Source of the DNA: Glandiceps talaboti
Lineage: Eukaryota; Hemichordata; Enteropneusta; Spengelidae
Reading direction: 5' to 3'
DNA: 64,000 nt
Assembly: GCF_964340395.1 (NCBI RefSeq)
Contig: NC_135559.1
Coordinates: forward strand, 9,975,759-10,039,758
A model generated the notes under the pieces. That model searched no databases. It saw only the letters and a list, made by a program, of their open reading frames with translations, and was not told the DNA's origin. Positions 1 to 31,134 of this stretch are shown piece after piece. Made by a program: the position numbers and the translations under genes. The stretch's first letter is position 1; every line of letters begins with the position of its first letter.

Positions 1-354
1 GGAATATATATCTAACTGCAAAGTCCCTCGTGAGCCTCTTCAAACACCCAAAATATATAAATAAGGCTGTAATTAGGCAACACCAGCGAATGTAATAATG
101 CTCTGATGATCCCATGATGCACTTACAATATTTTAACACATGAAAATAGTATACATATTATATAATAGTGTCTACATGCATCATACTATAGAAACGTATG
201 CTGATGAACAATAACTATTATTAGTTATGAACTAGTAAAATTGTATTTACATATTTCTGAAAACAAAGAAATACATTAATGTACTGAAGAAATAAAATCC
301 ACTTCATGGCAGAACAATGAATTGAAAAATGCGAGTAAGAATCAATTTAGAGCC

Positions 355-1120
355 CAGCTTTACGAGATGGGATCACAGTACTTGAAGGTGCTAGTTTGAT
401 TTAGTAGTCAGGCGCCCAGTAATTGTTGGTTTGAACCCAGCAAAGGTAAGAGGTGGTAAGCTGTAGTTGGTAGGAACTCAACAAGTGTACGTGGAAGCCA
501 AACTGCTAGGTGAGAGCAGAGCATGGTTGGTTTAAGCCCAACAATAGTAGGTGGTGCAAAGCTTTAGTAGGTGAGAGCTGAACAATGGTAGGTGGAAGCC
601 AGTGTTAAAATTGGTGTCCATGATGGTTTGTATGAAAGCATATCATGGTAGGTTTGGGAGCCCAACATGGTTGGCTTGAGCCTAACGATGACAGGTGGGA
701 GTCCAGCTCTGGTAGAGTTGGGAGCTAAACAACATTAGGTAGGGGCCCAGCGTTGATGGTAGGAACCTAGCTGTGGTGGGTGGGAGTTATGAAGTTGAAC
801 GTGTTTCAAGCTTTAGTAATTAAGAACTCGGCTTTGATAGGTGTGAGTCCAGGTTTAGTAAAAACGGGCTCAGCAATGCTTTGTGACAGCGCTCCTTTAG
901 TAGGTGGGGCTCAACAATGGTATCAGGGAGCCCGGTTTCGATGAATGGGGGGGGGGGGGGCTCACCTTTAGGAGGTAAGAGCTCAGTAACGGTGGGTGGG
1001 AGCTCAGCTTAAATTTAATCTGTGGGAGCTCATCGTAAATCAATGGGAGATTAGCTCTGATAGGTTGGAGAAGATCATCTGTGGTAGGTGTTGCCAAGCC
1101 TTAGTATAGGGTTCAGATTA
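355..1120. repeat. Degenerate 21-23 bp minisatellite downstream of ABCC5
   Basis: A long run of diverged units, each built around GGTAGGTGGGAGCCCAGC followed by a few variable bases (for example at 547, 567, 588, 672 and 995). No two units are identical, so the array is old. It starts about 430 nt beyond the ABCC5 stop codon. The only AATAAA-like hexamer I saw close by for ABCC5 is ATTAAA on the minus strand at 1014-1019, inside the array. A poly-G run lies at 948-960. Confidence 0.7.
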
Positions 1121-1544
1121 GAAGTGGTTCACCAGAAGCTCAGCAATATTATTGAGTGGGTCAAAACGCTGGATGTGTTTGACAAATGTAAGTAAGTGTC
1201 TTTGGAAAACTGATTCAGCCTCAAAATGCAATGTCATCATACTCTAATTCCTGGTGACACTGCCTCGCTTTCAGCATTCGGACAAAAACACATGTCTAGC
1301 ATGTATGCTCCTCAATTCATATATGTCTGCAAAGTTAAAGTTAGCTGCATAGTATTAGTATATATGTTCGGCATCTTTTTTATCCAATACTATTGGTGGA
1401 ATTCACAGACTGAAGATCACCTTCTAAAGCGTTACATAATTATAGAGCTTGTGTAGGTGATTAATGTGACTAAAATTCCAAAAGTCACTCAAACAAAAGA
1501 ACATTCCCTTGTTAATATATTATACTGGGGATTGGTGAACAATA
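1121..1544. other. Probable ABCC5 3' untranslated or flanking DNA
   Basis: No conserved coding sequence, hairpin or repeat was recognised here. It lies directly 3' of the ABCC5 stop codon on the minus strand and is likely UTR, but no clear poly(A) signal is seen. Confidence 0.4.
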
Positions 1545-20400
<18,856 letters not shown>

Positions 20401-21714
20401 CTTGTTACAAATATTGTATCTACTCGCCAAACTGCATTATCTTTGCTTCAATATAGAACAATATAAATTAGCATAGACAATCTTACCATAAACTTTCATA
20501 TGTAATCTCAATGTGCACATCCACCCTTGTGATGGAGATCAAATGCAATGAATAATCACCCAAATCAGAAACAAACTATCGACGTTCTATTTTAATTGTA
20601 GTGATAAGGCCTAAAAAAATAATTCCTTGGTCCCGGTTACCCGACCCTCCTAGCTTTTCAATGCCGACCCTAACCATTCGTGTACGTATTCGACAAAAAA
20701 TGATAAAATCGCAAAAATTGTGAGTCTCACGAGAAATACGTAAAAAGACAAAATAAAACTGTTCTTCCAATATGTCATGACTGTACATCTCATAGGAAGA
20801 AATAAACAACACAGAAACCATTTGGAAAACAATGTAAAACCTGAACTAGACACTCACACCGAAAAATATATAATATGATAAAATTACAAATCTACCTACC
20901 CCACCTATTCTAAAATTGAGCGTAATCGGAACCACACAATTTGTTTTATTAGGCCCAATGGGAAATCAGATTGGTTGAGGACTTGATAGGTAAAAGCATA
21001 GACAACAAAGCCATTCTGTGGCTGTGGTAAAACTGTTGAGGAATTAATTATAAACAGAATAAGATTATGAAGGGATTTCAAGTTATAGATAATACAACCC
21101 CAAATATATTTAAAAACCATCGAATAGTTTTGGTAAGTTTATTTTTGTATTAAAGAGGAAAAGTTGGAATGTCGTCCCTATTATATTCAACGGCAAAAAT
21201 AAAGAAAAGTTTTCTTTCGGATAACATGACTTCAGAAAAGAGGGTATTGGTATGTCGGCAGGGAATTTATTTCATTTGATCTTACATTTTATTAGTTTTA
21301 TTACTCCGACCCAAAGGCAAGTCATTTCTGTTGGTCACAATACTTCCATTACGGTAACAGTTGATGGGGTGACAATTATAGACCATTGAGACAATTATAT
21401 GTGATTTAGAAGTAGACAAACACAATATGCGGACTGTGTTGTTATAGGCTGAAATGACACCTTTTCACTCTGGAATGTGATTTTTTTTTAAAGTAACCAA
21501 AGATACTTTGGCAAGAAAATCTATAGGGAAATATAAGTAAATTGCCATAATTTTACTTAAGGTCGGCGGTTTGAACTATCAGAATCACATTTTTTTTTTT
21601 ATTTGACTTAACCTAAGTATTTATAGTATAGCAGTCCTGATATCACATCAGTGAAACTTCTAACGACAGTTGCTAAACAATATTCTTACGATTGTACCAC
21701 ATTCGAAATGGAAA

Positions 21715-21717
21715 CAA

Positions 21718-21784
<67 letters not shown>

Positions 21785-22600
21785 TTTAATTTAAAAAGTC
21801 TACGTTTCAATATGGCGTCATCGAAATAGTACTGCCATATACTGTTCCGGTCCAATTTCTCAATAGCCAAACGACCATTTTCACCCAGAAGTTGATGGGC
21901 CACTAAATAAGTCCATGAATACCAACGAATATAAATTCCACAAATGATTGAGGGTACACACCCTAAGAACAGACATGTCTGCTTTGTCTGTGCTCTAAGC
22001 AAGCGACATCGACACCAGAAAACACGAAGAAAGGAATATTGACCTTAATGAAAACAATATCGCACACGGTGAGCCAGGCCAAAATTGTCACATAGGAATT
22101 GGCACCCTAATCACACCACCAGCATCCAAACCAACCCAACACCACCAGGTATAAATTCCCCGTTTCATATTAGGTACCTTGTGGATGTTCCATTTCGACT
22201 TACATTATACCTGTAAGGATCAGAAACTAGGCTACATACACAAAGCATTTCTACACGATCGCGATTTCTATGCTGCATTCATAATATGACCTCTACTGTT
22301 ACATATGCCTTAACCTTCCAACAACAACTTATACAATGGTAATCTTTAAACTGCACCAAAAGGTACAACCGTAGTATACATTAAAGTAATCTACTTATTT
22401 AGAATCTGAAGAATATGTATACACCTAGCCTTGCTGTATATTGGTGATAACACAATCCTTTCCTCGCCAGATACATACCCAAAAACTACATTCACCGAAT
22501 TCATAAACATACAGCTCTGGATGCGCCTGACCTATCATAATGTGATACTCGTGTTATTCTTCAAGATTTCTTTCCTGTCAAAACCAATTACTTAACACGA
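21715..22600. repeat. ~880-bp repeat unit, copy A, starting with (CAGA)n
   Basis: Begins with a (CAGA)n tract (21718-21783), then TCTACGTTTCAATATGGCGT and about 800 bp that match 23154-23985 closely, for example GCCACTAAATAAGT and CGACATCGACACCAGAAAAC in both. Small insertions and deletions separate the copies. The homology fades after GATTTCTTT near 22573. I could not assign the unit to a transposon class. Confidence 0.85.
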
Positions 22601-22680
22601 AGAAATGTGTTTACAAACAGGTTTGACAACAAATATTTTAAAACTGGTTCTGTGTTTTCGGTAACAAACAACGTACTCAC

Positions 22681-22800
22681 CTTAGCTAGCCGTTCAAGTC
22701 AGCTCTAAGTACAGTGTCACCTTGCGTGCTACGAGTGTGAAGCTACCAACATATTCATATTCATCTTCACTTTCAAACGTTGACCTCTACGCCCAATGTG
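22681..22800 (-). other. Possible non-coding 5' exon of ABCC5
   Basis: On the minus strand this segment ends GGCTAGCTAAG|GTGAGTACG, a strong splice donor, and lies 2.3 kb upstream of the ABCC5 start. It also contains the inverted pair GTGTGAAGCT / AGCTTCACAC. No matching acceptor just before the ATG is obvious, so this is a weak suggestion only. Confidence 0.25.
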
Positions 22801-22823
22801 AATATGATGACAGCTTCACACAT

Positions 22824-23107
22824 TGTTTAAATATCCGACCTTACCACGAAAAAAACACGAATTGGGCTCACATTTCTATGGTATCAAGGAAGTCTTACTA
22901 GATTAAATATTGAATTTACACGACAAAGTGCAATTGTTAGTTGAGAACAAACAAGACATCTCCCGACAGGTTTATTATGAATGTCACTCGGTTAATTATA
23001 CACTTTAGCATACGTCGAATTCCAACTGTTTGAAATTGTTCTGATTCTGAATGGTGGCTGACATATCTATCCATTCAGAGTCTAACTGAGGAGAGCCTAC
23101 TTTATAG
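22824..23107. repeat. Duplicate of an ABCC5 intron and exon-2 edge
   Basis: About 285 bp that match 18979-19268 (ATTTAAATATCCGACTT through TCTAACTGAGGAG.GCCTAC.TTATAGCA), with around a dozen differences. The match includes the exon 2 donor and a few exon bases and stops exactly where a (CAGA)n tract begins at 23107. It is a segmental copy, not a gene. Confidence 0.9.
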
Positions 23108-23108
23108 C

Positions 23109-23142
<34 letters not shown>

Positions 23143-23985
23143 TGACAGACAGATTCGTTTAATTTTAAAAAAAAACTACGTTTCAATATGGCGTCATGGA
23201 AATAGTACTGTCATATTACTGTTCCGGCCCAAATTTTTCAATAGCCAAACGACCATTTTCACCCAATTTGAAGTTGATGGGCCACTAAATAAGTTCATGA
23301 ATACTAACGAATATAAATTCCACAAATGATTGAGGGTATACACCCTAAGAACAGACAGGTCTGCCTTGTCTGTGCCCTAAGCAAGCGACATCGACACCAG
23401 AAAACACGAAGAAAGGAATATTGACCTTAATGAAAACAACATCGCACACGGCGAGCCAGGCCAAAATTGTCATATAGGAATTGGCACCCTAATCACACCA
23501 CCAGCATCCAAACCGACCCAACACCACCAGGTATAAATTCCCCGTTTCATATTAGGTACCTTGTGGATGTTCCATTTCGACTTACATTATACCTGTAATG
23601 ATCAGAAACTAGGCTACATACACATATCATTTCAACACGATCGCGATTTCTATGCTGCATTCATAATATGACCTCTTCTGTTACACATGCCTTAACCTTT
23701 CCAACAACAATTTATACAATGGTAATCTTTAAACTGTGCCAAAAGGTACAACCATGGTACACTTTAAAGTAATCTACTTATTTCGAATCTGGAGAATATG
23801 TATACACCTTGCTGTATATTTGTGATAACACAATCCTTTCCTCGTCAGATATATTACCAAAAACTACATTCACCGAATTCATAAACATACAGCTCTGGAT
23901 GTGCCTGACCTTCCTAGCCTGACCAGGTTTGTTTAAGAATGTGATACTCGTGTTATTCTTCAAGATTTCTTTAATGTCAAAATCG
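23106..23985. repeat. ~880-bp repeat unit, copy B, starting with (CAGA)n
   Basis: Second copy of the unit at 21715-22600, in the same orientation, again led by (CAGA)n. It keeps about 25 bp missing from copy A (after GCCTGACC, near 23908), which leaves a longer open frame on its minus strand. Confidence 0.85.
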
Positions 23986-24030
23986 TCTTTTAACTTTGAT
24001 ATTACGATTGTGAATAAATACGATACAGGC
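23778..24030 (-). other. Unrecognised open frame inside repeat copy B
   Basis: A minus-strand frame of about 80 codons contains KDDFDIKEILKNNTS, HIQSCMFMNSVNVVFGN and EERIVLSQIYSKVYTYS, then stops. The composition looks protein-like rather than random, and copy A keeps a similar frame (QSCMFMNSVNVVFG, EERIVLS) but is interrupted. I do not recognise the family. It may be the last exon of an unknown gene or part of a mobile element; it may also be chance. Confidence 0.25.
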
Positions 24031-24047
24031 ATATATATATATATATA

Positions 24048-24103
<56 letters not shown>
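24028..24103. repeat. (TA)n-(CA)n-(TA)n microsatellite
   Basis: Dinucleotide tract at the right end of repeat copy B. Confidence 0.95.
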
Positions 24104-24109
24104 GTAGGA

Positions 24110-27100
24110 AGCCAAATGACTTGAAGCAAAACGTCTGTCTTGACAGATAAAGATTTTAGAGTCGAGATCAATATTTCAATGTAGGACAAAAAAACTAAGT
24201 TGTTTTACTTTGGGGATGGGTGAGGGGTTTGAATTTTAGTTCTCATCCTACAAAATCGATTTTACATCTAATGGATGTTTTGTAACTAAATACAAATATT
24301 TCTTTTTTAAATGTCAAAATGAGAAATGGAAAAATTTTCGCTCTAGTAAATGCATAGCACTAAAATAAAGTGTCAACAAAAGAACGAGTTTTTCCTCACT
24401 ACATACTGGCTTTGTATTCACAACATTACATGCTACTTTTATACTGATTTTAAAATTGATTGTGTAGTTTGAAGCAGTTTTCAATTTTGGCCAGTTTATT
24501 TAGAAGGGGTGGGTGGGGTTTGAGGCCCAAGTATAAGAATGTAGTTGTTTGTTTTATCCTATATTGAACAAATGATCTCACCCCTTACCAACATTGCTAC
24601 AGTCAATTGTTTGGCTAAGCAATTTTCTTACTATTGCTTCTTTTCATTGTCTTGCATGACAACATCATTGTCACATTTAATTCTCATGCATTTTTTATGT
24701 TAGTACAATGTTGCCAAATCATATACATTGTAACAACGTATAATTTTGTGGCATGTCAATGGATTAAAATGTAACAAGTGTTTCACTTGTTATCGTGTCA
24801 GATGATACTCAACATGTAGCAATGTTGATAAGATGTTTGCCGAGCCAGACGATAGTGTAGGATAGATAGACCACAATAGATAAAATAAATATTATTTTTT
24901 TTATGTTCCTCGTTACTTTTGCATAGCAATTATGAGTCGGTTGGTCGATTGATAGAAAAAAATTTTAAAAAATGTTTTAAAAAATCATCTTCATGTTTCT
25001 CTGCCTCTCCTTTTCCTCTTCTCTATCTTCTTATTTTTTTAATGGATTCCTGGTAACAGGCCCTTTCCCAGCTCCTCTACACAATTGGCATTGCTTCTCC
25101 TCTAAAACCCTTTCTACCTTCTTGAATGACGTGGGTCGACAGTTCAGGCACTTGCTCAATGTTGCCAGAGAGGGCTATATTCCGAAAAAAAATATGAGGG
25201 GCAGGCGAAAAGAAATTTTGGATGTCGGAGCTGAAAATTTGGGTCGGTCGGGTAATGAGGAACAGGGAAAAAATAGGGTCATCGTAAGTGTTTTTACTAA
25301 GATTTTGTCCAACTAGATGATTTGTTTCAACTTTACTTGCTTCCTTTGAACAAAAAGTCATAATTATACCGGAACCTGGAAGTTAAAAAAGGTGAGGAAC
25401 TAATGTTGGAAATCGTCTGGGGGTTACAAAGATAACTACAACAGGATTGTCAACTGAAGTATTCGTCGTTGTGTACACAATTGATAGTTAACATGGACGC
25501 CATCAACGACGAATCTCCGACTGCACAAGCATACAACATAGAGAAATGACACAACATAGGTTAAATTATACAATTACTTTATTCGCCAGTTAGGAACCAT
25601 TTACATAATCATTGTATACACATAATTACCGGTAGTACTGAAACTACATTGTGTGACTGTTACCACGGCAACACTTTACTCCTAACAAAATGACAAACAA
25701 TAATTCCGAGTCAAATTGGGTTTGAGATGTATTCGTGAGCCCGTCTACTACATGAGGGGGCTATGGAACGACGTGCTGTCAGTTTATGGTAAAGAACATA
25801 CGGCGTTACATGTACAGTAGCAATACTCCACCTGGAGACACATTAGTTCTACTCATCAACTCACTCAAGCACTCCCCCCCCCCCCCTGAATTTGCTGTAG
25901 TTGGGAAATTATTATCATGATAATGTATTACATTTATCCATCAGATATGCAGATTTTGAATGTACTCAAGGAAAACAATCTGCAGGTCAACATTCTACAG
26001 AAAATTGTCTGTTTCATCCCGTTATCAAACTGCGAGATACTGAAGACGTTCACTAATCGGTTTCGAACTCTTTTCCTGACGTCACTTACCAAAGATTACA
26101 CCTGATTGGGCCATGTCCACAGTCACATGACAAACCATTAACCAATAGATTGGTATGGCGTATTGTCGACAAGTACCGGGAAACTTGCATCGTGGATCTC
26201 GTTAAAAAATCCATGGTTACATGAAGGCTGCAAGTAGTGACATCATACTTCACGTTAGTGGATCACCATGGTTACCTATAAGCGTACAATATACATTTCA
26301 ATAGAATATGTATCTTGAAATTTCCCTTGGCAAGCCAAATAAACACAAATGTATACTTCAATATCATTCTAAAAGATGAGGTGTGTTCATCTTTTGTTTA
26401 GGCCTCCATAACTGCGAAATACCTACCCTGGACTTAGAACACATGTCAAAAGTATAGATTATCGCGTTATCTTCTTTTACTCTGTACTGAAACACCTATA
26501 GATATATTTTAAGAGTACCATCTCAGTCAATTGGCTAAAATACTAAATCACAAGAGATGACATCAAAGCTTTCCATAACATACCTGAGTAATGTTTTTAT
26601 ATATTATGGTCACAATGAGATATCATCTGCCCTGGGCAAAGCTTTACAATTTCATCCCCATTGCGCGCACTCCTTTCTTTTCGATATTGTATCCTCTCCA
26701 GGGAGTTGAGGAAGTGAAGGGCCTTGTGATGCTATAGATCCGTGCCAGGGGTAATAATTGTAAAGGCGCTTTCAGCACAGAGTGGGAAAGTGCTATTTAA
26801 AAAACCAGCATTATTGTTATTATTTGCCGAATAATAGTTATACATACAAACAAACAAATAAGGGTTTTTCCAAAAGTCCAATGCATGAACAATGATGAGC
26901 CGCTCCGAAACCCTTGCTCAAAAAAGTACCACCCGGCTCAAATGCATCCATAAACTATGTAGCGACCTAATGCCAAACTGTTTTGATGAAAAAGAGTGAC
27001 CCGCCCTATAAAAACATTCCCACCCTAAACTCCGGTAATAAATTTACAGTCCCTACGTTACGTTTATTTGCTGCGATCGCCAAGAATATTGGAAAAAATC

Positions 27101-28020
27101 TACGAAAGTCAGTTGTTTTGCTGTTATTTCATTATTCTTTTGCATGTTGTTGAGTTTTTTTAGTGGGGGGGGGGGGTGTTTAGTTGGTGGGGGCTTTTTT
27201 GTGCTTTTCAGTGTTTCTGGTATTAAAATCACGTTTGGCATTCGTAGAATTGTGTTTTGAATCAAAGGTTAACCGCTCTTGAAATGTCCGGAAAAGTACT
27301 TTATTTTGATAAACGAAGAGTAAAGTTTTAAGTACGAATTCTGTATACAAGTTTACAAGCTGTACGACCCCTCAAAAACACCATGGTGTAATACTTTCTG
27401 GTATTAACGTCGTTCAAGACATCTAGAGACTATGTCTTTTAGATACAAACAAATCAAACGCGTATTTTATTTCGATTCAGTATAGACTTACCTGGTGATC
27501 TGTTTTGACAGATCGGATAGCAGTACTGCACCATTATATCACAATAGCATACAAGTACGGAGTCAGAGAGTAATTGGACTCTTATGGAAGGCACATTTTC
27601 GTCGAATATTACAAGTTTCTTTGGTGAAAACCAATGCAGAATAATTTTCTACACTGATAGAACTTTTCAGGGTTAGGGTTGTAAATTTCACAAGCGTGCA
27701 ATGAGCAAATCTGAAGTTGTCGATACAACGGGAGTTTATCCACACGTTTCTGGTTACAGCTCAGACTTCCGTTGTCTGTTTAATGTAGTTAATAACGATA
27801 ACACACCTAGTTTGCATATTGTGTAACTCCCTTTAGATCTTTCCTATCCTGTGCTCCACAGCCGTATTTTCGAGCTTTCGTACAAAGCTAGTCTAATGAT
27901 ATCTCTCATCGAATCGTTCAAATCCCTGTTTCAGTCTACCTCAACGAAGTCCTGAGATACAGGAGATGACTGAAATTTAGAATTCATTCAGAGCCACCGA
28001 CAGTCGTCCACGTCTTTGTT
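24110..28020. other. Intergenic DNA without a supported gene
   Basis: Upstream of ABCC5 and downstream of gene A. I saw no conserved coding exon. A stretch at about 25185-25275 (GGGTCGGTCGGGTAATGAGG) resembles the reverse complement of 20630-20700 and may be a short dispersed repeat. Homopolymer runs lie at 25877-25886 (C) and 27164-27176 (G). Confidence 0.5.
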
Positions 28021-28023
28021 TAA

Positions 28024-28557
28024 TCAATCACGGAATTCTAACAATATTAATTTAGTGTTTATTGGGGTAGCTACGCAATGTCCAAATATGGTAATCACAT
28101 AATTTTAACCAATAATAAAAGTGTTTATTGGGGGCAGCTACGTTATGTCCAAATATGGTAATCACAGGATTCTAACCAATAATAAAAGTGTTTATTGGGC
28201 AGCGACGTAATGTCCAAATATGGTAATCACAGAAATCTAACCAATAATAAATTAATGTTTATTGAGACAGCTACGCAATGTCAAAATATGGTAATCACAT
28301 AATTTTAACCAATAATAAAAGTGTTTATTGGGGGCAGCTACGTAATGTCCAAATATGGTAATCACAGAATTCTAACCAATAATAAAAGTGTTTATTGAGG
28401 CAGCTACGTAATGTCCAAATATGGTAATCACAGAATTCTATCCAATAATAAATTAGTGTTTATTGGGCCACCTACGTAATGTCCAAATATGGTAATCATA
28501 GCATTCTAACCAATAATAAAATTGTTTATTGGGGCAGCTACGTACGTAATGTCCAAA
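28024..28557. repeat. 66-bp tandem array with a CArG-box-like site in each unit
   Basis: Seven full units plus partial units at both ends. A unit reads GTGTTTATTGGGGCAGCTAC, GTAATGTCCAAATATGG, TAATCACAGAATTCTAACC, AATAATAAAA. CCAAATATGG, a perfect CC(A/T)6GG, is at 28082, 28149, 28214, 28349, 28415 and 28483; the site at 28282 is CAAAATATGG. Each unit join forms an inverted pair CCAATAA / TTATTGG. The array is about 7.6 kb upstream of the ABCC5 start. Whether it binds any factor is unknown. Confidence 0.92.
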
Positions 28558-29273
28558 GCAGCTCGGGACACTTCTTATACAACACTGTTTACATCATTCT
28601 ATAACAGTTGGGGTTTACTCATTTGCATGAACAAAGTTTGCTTCATGATTGAGTCAGTTTGACCACACGGGGTTAGAGATACTAAACACGTTGGCATTCA
28701 GATTTGTATATATCCCACGATACAATTTATACTACGTCACCTGAAACACACTGTTGTCTTCCACAACAAAAATCTTACCAAAATTGTTACACTGTGAACA
28801 CTTTGGCGACGATTTGTTAAGATAATGGTACATCACACAAAGTAAATGTAGTAATATTACAATTGTTGATAACATGTAGTAATGTTGGTAACATTTGTGA
28901 GACCACAGACGATGACATTAGTCTGCTTTTTTGTGAGTCTGACTGTTCCGTCTCAAATGAAGTGTTTTCCATACTATATCAAACGCTAGTGACTGTGATA
29001 TCCAAGTAATTCTAACGAATGCATCAGTAAATCGCAGTTTTTTTCTCATGAGGGTAAATACATGAAAGTTCGTTTTACGCTTTCTTGCATGTCATTTAAT
29101 ATGCATTATCAAAATATTTCAACATCTGTACAATATTTGATCAACATTCATTCGTTTACATTTATTTTGTTTCTCTTTCAGGGTTATTAAAATGCATGAG
29201 AATGTTTTTGTTTGCTTGTTTATCTGTTGTTCTTTTTCTGTCGTTTTCACGAGTACTGTGGATGGCATATACG

Positions 29274-29516
29274 TTCAGGGTCTCTTCATTTTAGTACATT
29301 GGGTTTCGGGCCACCTTTGAAGAAATGACCCGCACAGTACAGACAGACGTGAAAACATCATTCGACTCCATTCTTTGACCATATTGTAATCGGATTTCTC
29401 CTTGCTTTTGGTTTCGCTGATTTGACAGACAAGAATCTGTGAAGGCAAATTTGCATAATGGACATTGCTTCGCCTCCACTGTGTATGGCCGCATAACATA
29501 TTTCACACACATGATA
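29274..29516 (-). other. Unrecognised Cys-containing open frame
   Basis: A minus-strand frame of about 73 codons begins MCVKYVMRPYTVEAKQCPLC and has one CPLC motif. Upstream in another frame lie His/Cys residues (HVEGHMTRNC). It might be a decayed zinc-finger exon, but no full finger spacing is visible and I do not assign a function. Confidence 0.15.
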
Positions 29517-29795
29517 TGGATAGGATTTACAGTTCCGAGTCATGTGGCCCTCTACATGATTATTCGTTGGCCACTGTGGGCGTGCTAACATATAGCGCTT
29601 GGAATGCAACGTGAATAATAGTGATTTGGCGACCCCTTGATTTTTCATGATGGGCGTTACAAGGGTATACACGCTTTATAAATAACATACACTGTCAGTG
29701 TCGATAGAATTGACTTGGGAAGACGTAGGTAGTGGCATAGGTAATCATCAAGATGTTTATTATTTATACTGGATGGCTAGTCGCGTTATCTATTA

Positions 29796-29814
29796 TATAC
29801 AATGTATATACAAG

Positions 29815-29913
<99 letters not shown>

Positions 29914-30013
29914 CTCGGTGAGTATCAATCTGCTAAGACAGTGCTCTATACCGCAGTGGCAGAGCGTAATAGTTGGTGGCAGAGTGGCAGAGCGTAATAG
30001 TGGCAGAGCGTAA

Positions 30014-30068
<55 letters not shown>

Positions 30069-30090
30069 GTGCTTGTATATACATTGTATA
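29796..30090. repeat. 23-bp inverted repeat enclosing two TA tracts
   Basis: Left arm 29796-29818 and right arm 30068-30090 are exact reverse complements (TGTGCTTGTATATACATTGT...). Inside each arm is a long TA tract (29837-29912 and 30015-30065), the left one preceded by CA repeats. In the middle, GTGGCAGAGCGTAATAG-like units repeat three times (29956-30012). Confidence 0.85.
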
Positions 30091-30599
30091 TACACTACTT
30101 TTATATACACATTATATATTTATATTTCATAACATTCATACAGATATAGTGGGGGTTTTTTAATTACTCTTTAGTTTTTTCCAAAACATCTTTGCATTTA
30201 TCATAGTTTATATACATGCACATTTGTAAACGACATATATGTCGTCTTACAAGCATTCATTGTTAGTTCAAGATACTCCTGTTCCTTCATTTCAGGGCCA
30301 TCTGTCAACTGTTTCTAGATAATTCTTCCCTTTGGCATGTATACATCCTGTTGTTTTTTTCTAAAAATTTGTGGTGACATATCATTTCAGGCAATATTTC
30401 AATACTTCCTGATATGGGAGAGTTCATATTTTTTGCAGTGTTCATCCTTGAAAATTGGAAATAGACATTTCTGATATCTTTTGGTGACTGCAACAAATAA
30501 ATACTACAAAGTGTCTGATAATGCAGGAAACTGCTGAATTTCGATAATTGAACCTGAAGATCAGAGTCAAGGCAAAAGGTCAATGTCTCAACAGAAAGT

Positions 30600-30965
30600 T
30601 TAAACCTGGTAATATGGGGGGGGGGGGGGGGTGTAGACACTTGAATATTGTCTATGTATTACATTTTTTGAGTTGTGCAGTAAATAATGATTTTAACGAC
30701 AAATGTGGCTGCCATTCAGTTAAAGTTATATGAGTGCTAGAAATAATGTATAGTTCTTTTCTTCAACATTACTTGTAAACATGATTTAAGAGAAATTGGC
30801 AATATGTAAATACTTCAACATGTCTGTGATAGGCGGTCAAATCTAGCTTGCATCTGATAATATGGTGTAGACACTTGAATGGAGTTTCTGTATATTATAG
30901 TTTTTGAGTTATACAGCAAGTATGAATTTTTCACTACAAATATGGCCGCCATTCGGTCAAATTTG
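30600..30965. repeat. Two-copy diverged direct repeat, ~240 bp spacing
   Basis: GTAATATGG..TGTAGACACTTGAAT.....CTATGTATTA at about 30608 recurs near 30857, and TTTTTGAGTT.T.CAG.AA, ACAAAT.TGGC.GCCATTC follow in both. Non-coding. Confidence 0.75.
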
Positions 30966-31105
30966 CATATATATAAAAAAAAACAATTGATGTGCACATC
31001 TATATGATATGCCACCTTTGTGTCAGGTTTGAATGAAATCGGATATTACATGTTTTATTAATGATGTATTCTGGATAACAGACAGCCCATTGTAGTGGTG
31101 GTGGT

Positions 31106-31134
31106 GGGTGGGTGGGTGGGTGGGTGGGTGGGGG
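31106..31134 (+). repeat. (GGGT)n tract with G-quadruplex potential
   Basis: Seven consecutive GGG runs separated by single T residues, the most favourable loop length for a parallel G-quadruplex, ending in GGGGG. Confidence 0.9.

Noticed and set aside
20401-20430. N-terminal extension of ABCC5 by ten residues
   Set aside because: It would require initiation at TTG; the ATG at 20400 has a strong context.
28024-28557. CRISPR array
   Set aside because: Units are contiguous without unique spacers and the host is an animal; it is a satellite.
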